Of a DNA stretch of 28,855 nucleotides, positions 1-7,632 are shown one piece after another. This DNA comes from Nitrospirota bacterium. Its GTDB lineage: Bacteria; Nitrospirota; Thermodesulfovibrionia; UBA6902; BMS3Bbin08. The stretch spans positions 1-28,855 of the forward strand of contig DAOVVO010000004.1 in the NCBI GenBank assembly GCA_030637135.1. The letters run 5' to 3'. The notes beneath the pieces were generated by a model. That model saw only the letters and a program-made list of their open reading frames with translations, was not told where the DNA came from and ran no database searches. The position numbers were made by a program, and so were the translations under genes. The first letter of the stretch is position 1. Each line of letters starts with the position of its first letter.

Positions 1-65
1 ACTGAAAATAAAGGGATAATGCTAATTTTACTGTTAGAAGGGCCACTTGTAAAGATTGCTTATTA

Positions 66-84
66 TCCCACCTACGAGGTGGGA
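66..84. repeat. Short perfect palindrome (hairpin)
   Basis: An 8-bp inverted repeat (TCCCACCT / AGGTGGGA) separated by 3 nt lies in the gene-free first 212 bases. A few bases before it, at about 34-44, is GTTAGAAGGGC, which recurs in the palindrome at 17816-17846, so this end of the window probably holds fragments of the same repeat families. There is no T-run after either arm, so it is not a convincing terminator. Apart from these I see no gene in 1-212. Confidence 0.5.
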
Positions 85-212
85 CAGTATAACGGGGGCA
101 GCCTTTTTCATAGGTGACACCTTTTATGTTCCGGAGGCATTTAATCGTGGGTAAAGAATAGTTTGTCGGAAAAATTGGGATGTGTCCCTAATGTAATTCC
201 TAATTATATTGG

Positions 213-749
213 TTAGGTTTCTTTTTTAGTAAAGAATGAAGTGTTATTTATAAATATTATGCTGACTATAATAAAGAGAGAGATAAATAAAGCAAATCCT
301 TCTAAAAATATGAATGCTATTATTGAGTTAATAATTAAAGCAGCTATATATATGAGAGATATTCTATATTGGGCAAGTCGTTTCTTAGATTCTTCAAAAA
401 TATATTTGAGAGGGTATTTTTCAGGAAGATACTTATCTAAATGTGGTGGCTTATCTTCCTCGCTAATCTCTTTACCTTCCCTGAGTATTTTTTCTATCTC
501 ACGAGACCTTTCAAGAAATGCTTTATTAACCATTCTATATGTAACTTCATAAACATAAAAAATCAATATTAAAAAGATATTTAATATCAGCAATTTTGTT
601 TTCTTATAACCAATTGAATAACCAGTCAATGCAATAAATATTGTTATGAACCAATTCTTAATCCTGAATGTAAAATCATCAATTTTATCAATTTTAGACT
701 GTAGTAATTTTAGTTCTTCCCAAAGGTTGTCTTTTGTTTCTTTATTCAT
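213..749 (-). CDS. Hypothetical small membrane protein, about 4 TM helices
   Basis: A 178-residue protein with a charged, coiled-coil-like N-terminus (about 1-30), two hydrophobic helices close together (about 33-48 and 52-70), a charged cytoplasmic-looking middle (about 72-125, rich in E/K/R) and two more helices (about 130-168). The helix pair / soluble loop / helix pair layout resembles small bacterial inner-membrane proteins of the RipA or SLATT kind, but I cannot assign a family and no catalytic motif is visible. It stands alone on the minus strand; codons are strongly A/T-ending (many ATA, AAT, TTT), more so than the downstream genes, which suggests transfer or a fast-evolving orphan. 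The start at 749 has only a weak ribosome site but a candidate promoter sits just upstream. Function unknown. Confidence 0.65.
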   Translation of the reverse strand: MNKETKDNLWEELKLLQSKIDKIDDFTFRIKNWFITIFIALTGYSIGYKKTKLLILNIFLILIFYVYEVTYRMVNKAFLERSREIEKILREGKEISEEDKPPHLDKYLPEKYPLKYIFEESKKRLAQYRISLIYIAALIINSIIAFIFLEGFALFISLFIIVSIIFINNTSFFTKKET

Positions 750-778
750 ATTTATATCTCACTGATTTATAACCTTTA

Positions 779-807
779 ACCTTACAATCTTTATCAGAGC
801 ATGTCAA
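779..807 (-). promoter_or_regulatory. Candidate sigma70-type promoter for the membrane-protein gene
   Basis: Read on the minus strand: TTGACA (807-802), 17-nt spacer, TAAGGT (784-779). Transcription would begin about 25 nt before the ATG at 749. The -35 box overlaps a small inverted repeat CATGT-CAA-ACATG (800-812), which could be an operator. The -10 is a poor match, so this is a candidate only. Confidence 0.35.
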
Positions 808-830
808 ACATGTGTGGTAGGAAGTAATAT

Positions 831-1010
831 TTACTTGTAATACTTCCCTTTCTGCCTCTTTCTCTCCTCAAGCAATACCTCTTTGTCAATTAGCCCTTTT
901 TCTACAAGAATATTAACGAGGACATAAAAAGAGAAACGGAGAAAATATTTTCTTGTCTTAAGTTTTTGTGATACAAAACTTTGACTTTTCCGTAAACATT
1001 TCGGTATCTT
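831..1010 (-). pseudogene. Possible 3' remnant of a protein gene
   Basis: The gap 750-1051 has no intact gene. One minus-strand frame ending with TAA at 833-831 stays open for about 70 codons and its last ~38 residues look protein-like (hydrophobic stretch, then LVEKGLIDKE, then a Lys/Arg/Glu tail), similar in style to C-termini of small soluble proteins. No ATG/GTG/TTG start with a ribosome site is found, and the frame runs into the antisense of the next gene. It may be the decayed end of a lost gene, or chance. Confidence 0.2.
981..1010 (+). promoter_or_regulatory. Candidate promoter for the PHP gene
   Basis: TTGACT (981-986), 18-nt spacer, TATCTT (1005-1010), about 40 nt before the ATG at 1052. 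Good -35, acceptable -10. Confidence 0.4.
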
Positions 1011-1051
1011 AAGATGTTTTAAGGATATAAAAAAATTATGAAAGGGAATAA

Positions 1052-1702
1052 ATGATTGACCTCCATACTCATACTCTCTTAAGTGACGGCGAGCTTCTGC
1101 CGTCTGAGCTTATCAGGAGGGCGCATATAGCCCATTACAAAGCACTGGCAATTACTGACCATGTGGATGCATCAAATATCGATTTTGTGGTACCGAGGAT
1201 TGTGGCTGCAGTTGAATCAGTTGCCGAATACACGGAAATGAAGATTATCCCAGGCGCTGAAATAACGCATGTACCGCCGAAACAGATAGAAAAGCTGGTG
1301 TCAAAGGCACGGGAACTCGGGGCAAAGATTGTGCTCGTGCATGGAGAGACCGTTGTTGAGCCTGTTGTACCTGGCACAAATTCAGCTGGAATTGATGCAG
1401 GAGCAGATATGATTGCACACCCCGGGCTTATTACAGCGGAGGATGCACTCAAGGCAAAGGACAATGAAATAGCACTTGAGATTACGTCAAGAAAAGGACA
1501 CAGCCTGTCAAACGGTTATATTGCAAAAGTTGCTGCGGAAACCGGTGCAACACTCGTCATAAATACAGATGCCCATGCCCCTGAAGACCTCATATCACTG
1601 TATCGAGCAAAAATCGTACTGCGCGGTTCGGGTATTGCAGAGGAGAGCATAGAACAAATTTTAGCGAATTCACAGAAACTTGTTGACAAGATTAGTTCAT
1701 AA
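1052..1702 (+). CDS. PHP-domain phosphoesterase (histidinol-phosphatase-like)
   Basis: A 216-residue protein that is a single polymerase-and-histidinol-phosphatase (PHP) domain. Metal-binding motifs in order: HTH at residues 5-7, TDH at 35-37, GAE at 68-70, H97 (LVHGE), H123 (IAHPG) and DAH at 173-175; together these make the usual multinuclear metal site. The closest named group is the set of 'histidinol phosphate phosphatase domain-containing' proteins of anaerobes; the true substrate could be histidinol phosphate or another phosphomonoester or nucleotide, and no his genes lie nearby to settle it. Length is normal for a stand-alone PHP protein. The start has GAAAGGGA about 6 nt upstream. 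It is followed after 175 bp by a TPR protein with its own strong ribosome site, so the two may be separate transcripts. Confidence 0.85.
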   Translation: MIDLHTHTLLSDGELLPSELIRRAHIAHYKALAITDHVDASNIDFVVPRIVAAVESVAEYTEMKIIPGAEITHVPPKQIEKLVSKARELGAKIVLVHGETVVEPVVPGTNSAGIDAGADMIAHPGLITAEDALKAKDNEIALEITSRKGHSLSNGYIAKVAAETGATLVINTDAHAPEDLISLYRAKIVLRGSGIAEESIEQILANSQKLVDKISS

Positions 1703-1877
1703 AAATTGAAAATTACAGATTACAAAGTATACTTTTAAAAATACATTTACGATAATCAGGGTACAGGTTCCACAATATTCATATTATTCACTGTCTGTAG
1801 TAACATGAGTCTTTGATTCTTCTTGAGATGTGTTCATTGATATTTGTTATGTAGATTTTTTCATACGGAGGAAGTAA

Positions 1878-2663
1878 ATGCCAAAACCGATAAAGAAACG
1901 GGTGTCAAAGAAGAAAAGGCCTGATGAGGAAGAGGTAAAGGGAAAGGCGCTTGAGACACTGAACCTGCTCAGACAGAAAAAGAAGGTTTTAATATATTCC
2001 CTTTCAGCTATAGGGTTTATTATTATTGTAGCTCTTATCCTTATTATTTATTCTTCATCTATAAAGAAAGAGGCGTACTCTTTTGAAATAGAAGCATACA
2101 ACTATTACTACAATATAAATCTGAAAGACCCTCTGCCCGATGAGCAAAGGTGGAAGAAATCACTTGAGCTCTTTCAAAAGGCATCTGATACAAAAGCAAC
2201 GGCGAGAGTTCAATATTACATTGGCAACTGTTATTTTAATCTCGGTGATTATGACAATGCAGTAAAGGAATACCTTATATTTATTGATAGATACAAACGT
2301 GTGGAGAAGATACTTCCCCTTGTATATCAAAGGCTCGCCTCTGCATACATGAAGAGCGGAAAAACTGAAGAGTCCTTAAGGACACTTGACGCCCTTGCTC
2401 AATTTGAAGGAGGCATATTCAGGGATACAGCCTTGATTTTACAGGCACGCTATTATGAGGCTGTTGGCAAGCCGGAAGAGGCAGAGAAAAAATATAGAGA
2501 GATTGTTAATGACTTTCCCTCTTCACTCTGGGCTTCTGAGGCACGTGCAAAAATTCAAAAGGAAGAAAAACCCGAATCAGGCCCTGCTGAAGAAGAACGT
2601 AAAGAACCTGCAGAATCAGAAGAATTGACAACTGAAGACGCTCCTGAAAGCACCCCTGAATAA
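1878..2663 (+). CDS. Membrane-anchored TPR protein
   Basis: A 261-residue protein: a strongly basic N-terminus (Lys/Arg-rich, residues 1-36), one transmembrane helix (about 38-61), then an extracytoplasmic part with about three tetratricopeptide repeats (about 108-140, 146-175, 182-222; signatures YYIGNCYFNLGDYDNAV, YMKSGKTEESL, YYEAVGKPEEAEKKY) and a Glu/Pro-rich acidic tail. The positive N-terminus predicts an N-in, C-out topology. The architecture is like YfgM/BamD-type periplasmic TPR proteins that act as scaffolds for envelope protein handling; a specific partner cannot be named. The start is fixed by GGAGGAAG seven bases upstream. A C-rich repeat follows the stop codon within 10 bp. Confidence 0.8.
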   Translation: MPKPIKKRVSKKKRPDEEEVKGKALETLNLLRQKKKVLIYSLSAIGFIIIVALILIIYSSSIKKEAYSFEIEAYNYYYNINLKDPLPDEQRWKKSLELFQKASDTKATARVQYYIGNCYFNLGDYDNAVKEYLIFIDRYKRVEKILPLVYQRLASAYMKSGKTEESLRTLDALAQFEGGIFRDTALILQARYYEAVGKPEEAEKKYREIVNDFPSSLWASEARAKIQKEEKPESGPAEEERKEPAESEELTTEDAPESTPE

Positions 2664-2670
2664 TTTCTCT

Positions 2671-2733
2671 AAATCCCCCCTCACCCCCCTTTGCTAAAGG
2701 GGGGGTATAAAGGGAATATAATCAATTTTTTGA
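2671..2733 (+). repeat. C-rich hairpin repeat, copy 1 (downstream of ccdA)
   Basis: Contains a perfect hairpin CCCCCCTTT-GCT-AAAGGGGGG (2684-2704), then a 28-nt tail (2706-2733) that matches positions 4110-4137 with a single difference. Because the tail is also conserved, the two sites are copies of one element, not independent terminators. Between convergent genes it may also end transcription, though no T-run follows directly. Confidence 0.75.
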
Positions 2734-2746
2734 CTATTCATTCAGC

Positions 2747-3490
2747 CTATGGAAAAGGAGCAATGAGATTATCAATTCCTAAATCAGGAGCATATCGCAG
2801 CAACAGGGTAACAGAATCTGTTAAGAGCAATACTCCGAATGCAATAAGCAGCAGTCCACTCAAAACCATTATAACCCTCATATATTTTTGTATAGCAGTA
2901 TAATGGCTGAGGAAGTAATTCATAGTAAGTGAAGTTGCTAAAAATGGTATGGCGAGGCCTATTGAATATATGAGCAGCAGTTTGAAACCATAGAACGCTG
3001 AGCCTGCGGTGGCAGCAACAAAGAGAATCGACCCGAGCATAGGGCCAATGCACGGAGTCCAACCAGCGCCAAACGTTAAGCCAACGACAAAAGAGCCAAT
3101 ATATCCTCGTGGTTTAGACTTGAGATGAACTCTGTGCTCTTTTGACAGAAAATCAATTTTAAAAATCCCCATTACATACAGGCCAAAAATAATTATAATA
3201 ACTCCACCGACATGGTACAACCTGATCCCAAAAAAAGAAGCATAGAGAAGTCTGCTCATAAAGGTTGAAAATACACCTAACAGAATGAATACGGTTGAAA
3301 AACCGCTGATGAATGAAAGTGAATTTATAGTTGTCAGTTTTCTTATGAGCGCCTTGTTACCGGTCTTAAACTCTTCAAGGGAAATCCCGGTAATAAAAGA
3401 TACATACGATGGTATGAGTGGAAGGATACATGGCGATAGAAAAGACAATATGCCCGCTAAAAAAGCTAATGAATAAGATATTTCACTCAA
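2747..3490 (-). CDS. ccdA: Cytochrome c biogenesis protein CcdA (thiol:disulfide electron carrier)
   Basis: A 247-residue polytopic membrane protein with six predicted helices. It matches the CcdA/DsbD transmembrane family: helix 1 carries SPCILPLIPSY and helix 4 carries TPCIGPMLG, the two cysteines that form the electron-relay pair moving reducing power from cytoplasmic thioredoxin to extracytoplasmic thiol proteins such as those of cytochrome c maturation. There is no fused thioredoxin domain. The start is a TTG at 3490: it is the only start before the first helix, gives the family's normal N-terminus and overlaps the TGA of the upstream mog gene (TTGA), indicating translational coupling. 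No cytochrome c or other maturation gene is in the window. The pairing with mog would fit maturation of redox enzymes, but that is inference. Confidence 0.9.
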   Translation of the reverse strand: MSEISYSLAFLAGILSFLSPCILPLIPSYVSFITGISLEEFKTGNKALIRKLTTINSLSFISGFSTVFILLGVFSTFMSRLLYASFFGIRLYHVGGVIIIIFGLYVMGIFKIDFLSKEHRVHLKSKPRGYIGSFVVGLTFGAGWTPCIGPMLGSILFVAATAGSAFYGFKLLLIYSIGLAIPFLATSLTMNYFLSHYTAIQKYMRVIMVLSGLLLIAFGVLLLTDSVTLLLRYAPDLGIDNLIAPFP

Positions 3491-3972
3491 CTACGTGCAC
3501 ACTCCTTTTTGCTTCCTCTTATTTTTTCTATGGCGTGGGCAAGGGCAGGGAGGACTATCTCTAAATTTTCCTTTACTGCCTTTGGACTGCCCGGAAGATT
3601 GATGATAAGGGTTTTCCCCCGCACCCCTGCTACTGCCCGTGAGATCATTGCGTGAGGGTTTTTCTGGAATCCGCCCGACCGCATTGCCTCTGGTATCCCG
3701 GGTATCTCACGCCTGATAACTTCACGGGTTGCCTCAGGTGTTACGTCCCGCGGTGAAAGGCCTGTTCCACCTGTTGTTACAATGAGGTCAACTTTATTGC
3801 AGAGAGAAAGCAATTTTCTCTTGATTTTACTTTTTTCATCGGGGAGGATGTTATAACTGATTATTTTTCCTCCCGCTTTCTTCATAATACGAGCAATCAG
3901 TGGTCCGCTCTTGTCTTGACGTTTTCCCTGAGCACCTTTGTCGCTCAATGTTAATACAGCAACCTTGATCAT
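3487..3972 (-). CDS. mog: Molybdenum cofactor biosynthesis protein, MogA/MoaB family
   Basis: A 161-residue single-domain protein of the MogA/MoaB fold, which binds molybdopterin and, in Mog, adenylylates it before molybdate insertion. Visible signatures: the N-terminal strand followed by LSDKGAQGKR, the TTGGTGLSPRD loop (substrate binding, with the family's Asp), the PEA..GF segment and the LPGSPKAVKENLE motif near the C-terminus. The start at ATG 3972 is chosen because it gives the usual N-terminus; a TTG 27 nt further upstream lacks a ribosome site. It is translationally coupled to ccdA and lies 186 bp from a MOSC-domain gene, so a molybdopterin-related role is likely. Mog and MoaB cannot be separated with certainty here. 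Confidence 0.85.
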   Translation of the reverse strand: MIKVAVLTLSDKGAQGKRQDKSGPLIARIMKKAGGKIISYNILPDEKSKIKRKLLSLCNKVDLIVTTGGTGLSPRDVTPEATREVIRREIPGIPEAMRSGGFQKNPHAMISRAVAGVRGKTLIINLPGSPKAVKENLEIVLPALAHAIEKIRGSKKECARS

Positions 3973-4044
3973 AGATACATTCCAACAATTAAAATGCAAA
4001 AATCAAACATAAGGAATTCATTTATGAAAATCGAACTTTGAATA

Positions 4045-4063
4045 CCCCGTTTTGTAAACGGGG
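4045..4063. repeat. CCCCG...CGGGG hairpin
   Basis: Perfect 8-bp inverted repeat CCCCGTTT-TGT-AAACGGGG in the mog-MOSC spacer. One of several hairpins in this window that share the closing CCCCG/CGGGG but differ inside. Confidence 0.65.
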
Positions 4064-4087
4064 ATGAAAAAGTTCACCTTTTAAAAT

Positions 4088-4137
4088 TTCCCCCTTTGAA
4101 AAAGGGGGGTATAAAGGGCATATAATCAATTTTTTGA
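4088..4137 (+). repeat. C-rich hairpin repeat, copy 2 (between mog and MOSC gene)
   Basis: Second copy of the element at 2671-2733, same orientation: hairpin CCCCCTTT-GAA-AAAGGGGG (4090-4108, with the loop changed) followed by the same 28-nt tail with one substitution (A to C at 4119). The two copies bracket ccdA-mog exactly. Confidence 0.75.
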
Positions 4138-4139
4138 AG

Positions 4140-4158
4140 CCCCGCCCTGTGGGAGGGG
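4140..4158. repeat. Hairpin abutting the MOSC gene's 3' end
   Basis: CCCC-G-CCC-TGT-GGG-A-GGGG, seven base pairs with one G/A mismatch, ending one base from the MOSC stop codon. Belongs by its closing bases to the CCCCG hairpin group. On the minus strand it follows the stop directly and could protect or end the MOSC mRNA, but there is no T-run. Confidence 0.5.
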
Positions 4159-4614
4159 TCATTCACTTTGATTTTTTATATGTACTCTTATAATGTTTCC
4201 TTTTTGCACGGTCCCGCCTTTCAGGACTTTTGCAAAAATACCCTCTTTGGGCATAACACAATCTCCTGCCAGGGTATAGATAGCACACCGTGTATGGCAT
4301 ACCTTTCCAATCTGGCTCACTTCGACCTCAACGTCTTTTCCAATGCTCATTCTCGTTCCGATCGGGAGGCTGAGAAGATCAATCCCTTCTGTGGTTATGT
4401 TTTCTGCAAAATCCCCGGCGCTGACTTTGAGCCCTTTAGACTGCATCTTTTTTATGCTTTCAAGGGCGAGAAGACTGATCTGCCTGTGCCATTTTTCTGA
4501 GGCATGGGCGTCACCGTCAATGCCATAGTTTACTCTTAACACAGCGTTATCAACGGTTTTTTTCCTTATACCCTTTTTATCGCTTATGTTTACCGAGACA
4601 ACCCGTGCCGTCAT
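4159..4614 (-). CDS. MOSC-domain protein
   Basis: A 151-residue protein consisting of one MOSC (molybdenum cofactor sulfurase C-terminal) domain. Signatures: GIDGDAHA (31-38), H43 in the WHRQISLL strand, GDFAENI (67-73), then the family's cysteine region with C106, C110 and C119 (GKVCHTRC, GDCVMPKEG). MOSC proteins bind molybdenum cofactor or act on sulfur; single-domain bacterial forms are mostly uncharacterised. Adjacency and same strand with the mog-type gene support a molybdopterin role. Start ATG 4614 has GAGG about 10 nt upstream. The length is normal for stand-alone MOSC proteins. Confidence 0.85.
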   Translation of the reverse strand: MTARVVSVNISDKKGIRKKTVDNAVLRVNYGIDGDAHASEKWHRQISLLALESIKKMQSKGLKVSAGDFAENITTEGIDLLSLPIGTRMSIGKDVEVEVSQIGKVCHTRCAIYTLAGDCVMPKEGIFAKVLKGGTVQKGNIIRVHIKNQSE

Positions 4615-4672
4615 TCAGTTTTTTCCTCGTTTTCCATAAATACGAAAGTGCTTAATTTATTTTACTGTAAAA

Positions 4673-4704
4673 GGGTTCAAGAATTTCAGGATTCGAGGAT
4701 TCAG
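4673..4704. repeat. Four degenerate octamer tandem repeats
   Basis: Units GGGTTCAA, GAATTTCA, GGATTCGA, GGATTCAG in a row in the spacer between metG and the MOSC gene. Looks like a decayed microsatellite-type repeat. Confidence 0.45.
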
Positions 4705-4745
4705 GTAAATTATGCAGGTGTTTTCCTCTTGCTTGAATCTTTGTA

Positions 4746-6680
4746 CTACTTAATTATTGCCCCTTTCTGTATATCTTTTTCTGGAATTAAGAGAGAGAGT
4801 GTGCCGTTGCTGTCAGTAGCTGCGAGGAGCATGCCCTGTGACTCAACTCCCATTAATTGTGCTGGCTGGAGATTTGTCACCACCACAATCTTCTTTCCTG
4901 ACAGGTCTTCTGGTGCATATGTTTTACCTATTCCAGCTACTATCTGCCTCATTTCGCCGGTGTCTACCTGAAGTTTTATGAGTTTATGAGATCCTTTCAC
5001 ACGGTCAGCCTTCAATACCTGTCCGACCTTTAATTCGACCTTTGCAAATTCATCAAGGGTTATTACATTATCACGTGTATTTTTGTGCCCGGGATTTTTT
5101 TTTACGAGATTTTCTTTTTTTGTATCTATCCGAGGGAATAGTTGTCTGGTTTTTTGTATTGTTGTTCCTGGTTTTAATCTGCCCCATGTCCCCAGCTCCT
5201 CGAAATTCGAGCTGTTGATATCAGCAGATATACCGAGTTGAGACCATATGTTTTGTGCGGCATCAGGCATAAATGGGTAGAGGTACAGCGCAGTAAGGCG
5301 CAGGGACTCAGCAAGTGTGTACAGTGTATTTGATAGAATGTCGCTGTCTGTTTCTTTCCACGGTACTGAAGAGGCTATGTATTCATTTAATTCTTTTATG
5401 AGGTCCCATAACTGGATAAGAGCATGATGAAACTGAAGATGTGTCAAAGCACCGTTAAAACTGCCTGAAATGCCGGTTTCTGACCCGGGGTCAAACCGTG
5501 CCTTGATCTTCCCTTCAAGCTGTTTTCTGTCCTTGCTGTCGATAGGATCCGGAATTTTCCCTCCCCTGTATTTTTCTATCATAGTTAAAGTACGGCTTAA
5601 CAGGTTTCCAAGGTCATTGGCAAGATCGGTATTAGTACGGTTTATCAGTGCATGTTCAGAAAAATCACCGTCAAGACCAAAGGGTACCTCTCTGAAAAGA
5701 AAATACCTGAAGGCATCTGCACCATACTTTTCTATCATCTCATTCGGGTCAACAACATTACCGAATGATTTGGACATCTTTTTCCCGTCTACTGTCCACC
5801 AGCCGTGCGCAAAAATATTTTCCGGGAGCGGGAGCTTGAGAGCCATGAGCATTGTTGACCAGTAAACAGCATGTGTCGTGAGTATATCCTTGCCTATAAT
5901 GTGGTGGGATGCAGGCCACCAGAAATCACCGAGCTTTGCCTTTTCCGCGTGCGGAGCAAGATAACGGGTTGCTGAAAAATAATTTACAAGGGCATCAAAC
6001 CATACATAGGTTACATAACTTTCATCAAAGGGAAGAGGGATTCCCCAGGAGAGTCTTGATTTCGGTCTTGATATGCAGAGGTCTCCAAGAGTATTATTTT
6101 TTAAAAAACCCAGGACTTCGTTTCTTCTCGTCTCAGGAAGTATATAGGAAGGATTTCTGTCTATGTATTCTATCAAATCTTTTTGATACCCGGACATGAG
6201 AAAGAAATAGTTCTCTTCTTCCAGGTGCTCTACAGGCCTGCCGCATTCAGGGCACTTACCGTCGATGATCTCTTTTTCTGTCCAGAACCGTTCATCAGGT
6301 GTGCAGTACCATCCTGTGTATTCACGTTTTTCTATTTCCCCTGTGTCCCAGAGCATCTGTATAAGTCCCTGTACTGTTTTGAAATGCTCTCCATCAGTGG
6401 TACGTATAAAGGCATCATTTGATATGTTCAGTTTAACCCAGAGATGTTTGAAGTTCTCCACCATTAAATCAGAATGCTCTTTGGGGGAACGGTTCTGTTC
6501 ACGCGCAGCCTTTTCAACTTTTTGACCGTGTTCGTCGGTTCCGGTAAGGAAAAAAACCTCCCTGCCTCTTAATCTGTTGTATCTGGCAAGTATATCCGCA
6601 GCAATCGTAGTATATGAGTGTCCAATGTGGGGGATGTCGTTAACGTAATAAATAGGGGTGGTTACATAAAACCGGCTCAT
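4746..6680 (-). CDS. metG: Methionyl-tRNA synthetase with C-terminal tRNA-binding domain
   Basis: A 644-residue class I aminoacyl-tRNA synthetase that charges tRNA-Met. The HIGH motif is at residues 18-21 and KMSKS at 301-305; between them the connective peptide carries C126 and the C143-x-x-C146 knuckle, the single-knuckle form of the metal-binding insert. The anticodon-binding helical domain spans about 340-510, and after a polar linker residues about 540-644 form an OB-fold EMAP/CsaA-type tRNA-binding domain (KVELKVGQV, the NLQPAQLMGVESQGM segment), used for dimerisation and tRNA binding. Full length for the bacterial two-domain form. Its ATG overlaps the TGA of ricT (ATGA), so it is translated with the upstream genes. 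A methionine-synthase-like gene begins the same run, which places methionine use and possible synthesis together. Confidence 0.97.
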   Translation of the reverse strand: MSRFYVTTPIYYVNDIPHIGHSYTTIAADILARYNRLRGREVFFLTGTDEHGQKVEKAAREQNRSPKEHSDLMVENFKHLWVKLNISNDAFIRTTDGEHFKTVQGLIQMLWDTGEIEKREYTGWYCTPDERFWTEKEIIDGKCPECGRPVEHLEEENYFFLMSGYQKDLIEYIDRNPSYILPETRRNEVLGFLKNNTLGDLCISRPKSRLSWGIPLPFDESYVTYVWFDALVNYFSATRYLAPHAEKAKLGDFWWPASHHIIGKDILTTHAVYWSTMLMALKLPLPENIFAHGWWTVDGKKMSKSFGNVVDPNEMIEKYGADAFRYFLFREVPFGLDGDFSEHALINRTNTDLANDLGNLLSRTLTMIEKYRGGKIPDPIDSKDRKQLEGKIKARFDPGSETGISGSFNGALTHLQFHHALIQLWDLIKELNEYIASSVPWKETDSDILSNTLYTLAESLRLTALYLYPFMPDAAQNIWSQLGISADINSSNFEELGTWGRLKPGTTIQKTRQLFPRIDTKKENLVKKNPGHKNTRDNVITLDEFAKVELKVGQVLKADRVKGSHKLIKLQVDTGEMRQIVAGIGKTYAPEDLSGKKIVVVTNLQPAQLMGVESQGMLLAATDSNGTLSLLIPEKDIQKGAIIK

Positions 6681-7612
6681 TGCTGTCGTCTCTTTTTCTT
6701 TTTGAAGAATTTTCTGCGCCTGCTGAATGGTGTGCCCTTGTCTTTCTTTTCCTGTTTATGCCTGTCTCTCTCTTTCTCCCCTGATTTTTTGTCTTTGTGT
6801 TTTTGTTGTGGTTGTGACTGAGGAACGTTTTGAGAGGATTTTTCAGGCTTTGTTGACTGAGAGGCATCGGCGTATGAAGGTACAGTACCTACCGTACTTT
6901 CTTCCTGTATGATGTCGTCCGTTACCACAATAGTTTTATCCTCGGTATCTTCACATATCGTATCTTCTTTTTCTTTTTTCTCCGGTGATTCAATTTCATA
7001 CCCTAAACAGCACATGAGCCTGCCGCAGATACCGGAAAGTTTTCCCGGATTTAGGACGAGTTCCTGTTTTTTAGCCATTCTAATGGATATAGGCTCAAAA
7101 GATGTGAGGAAGGTTTTGCAGCACACTTCTCTGCCGCAAATACCCATGGCTCCCAGGTGTTTTACCTCGTCTCTTACGCCTATTTGTCGCATCTCTATTC
7201 GTGTCTTGAATTTCGAGGCAAGGTCACGCACGAGTTCTCTAAAATCAATCCGTCCGTCAGCAGTAAAATAAAATATGAGGCGTTTCTTGTCCAGGGTTGC
7301 CTCAGTCCCTACAATTTTCATGGGGAGGCTGCGGCTTTTTACCTTCTCCAGACAAAATGCCTTTGCCTCTTCCTTCAGGGAACTGTTGTTTTTGTCTGTT
7401 TCAAGGTCTTCATCAGTTGCTATTCTGAGGATCTTTTTGAGCTGCTTTTCAGGATTTTCTATACCGTGCTTTCCGACTACAACAACGCCGAGACTCATTC
7501 CCATATCGGATTCAACAACGACCTGCGTCCCAGGCTCTGTATTAATCCCGTTTACTTCAAAGTTGTAAATTTTCCCGCATTGTTTAAACCGTATCCCAAC
7601 TACGTCAGGCAT
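6677..7612 (-). CDS. ricT: PSP1-domain regulator RicT (YaaT-like)
   Basis: A 311-residue protein. Residues 1-205 form the PSP1/RicT core with the conserved cysteine sets GICGREVCC (C159, C164, C165) and GICGRLMCC (C196, C201, C202). In Bacillus, RicT (YaaT) works with RicA and RicF as an Fe-S-containing complex that helps RNase Y mature mRNAs and affects phosphorelays. About 100 residues after the core are low-complexity and strongly basic (Gln/Lys/Arg/Ser-rich, ending in a Lys/Arg cluster), not part of the usual Bacillus protein, and may bind RNA. The tmk-holB-ricT order is the same as in Firmicutes, which supports the call. Start ATG 7612 has AGGAG eight bases upstream; the stop overlaps metG. 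RicA and RicF are not in the window. Confidence 0.9.
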   Translation of the reverse strand: MPDVVGIRFKQCGKIYNFEVNGINTEPGTQVVVESDMGMSLGVVVVGKHGIENPEKQLKKILRIATDEDLETDKNNSSLKEEAKAFCLEKVKSRSLPMKIVGTEATLDKKRLIFYFTADGRIDFRELVRDLASKFKTRIEMRQIGVRDEVKHLGAMGICGREVCCKTFLTSFEPISIRMAKKQELVLNPGKLSGICGRLMCCLGYEIESPEKKEKEDTICEDTEDKTIVVTDDIIQEESTVGTVPSYADASQSTKPEKSSQNVPQSQPQQKHKDKKSGEKERDRHKQEKKDKGTPFSRRRKFFKKKKRRQQ

Positions 7613-7632
7613 CTATTCTCCTCTATGAGTTA

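Noticed and set aside
241..552. Plus-strand ORF opposite the first membrane protein
   Set aside because: Antisense shadow: no ribosome site, while the minus-strand frame gives a coherent membrane protein.
3973..3999. Longer start for mog (TTG 3999)
   Set aside because: No ribosome site and extra residues outside the family's N-terminus; ATG 3972 is better.
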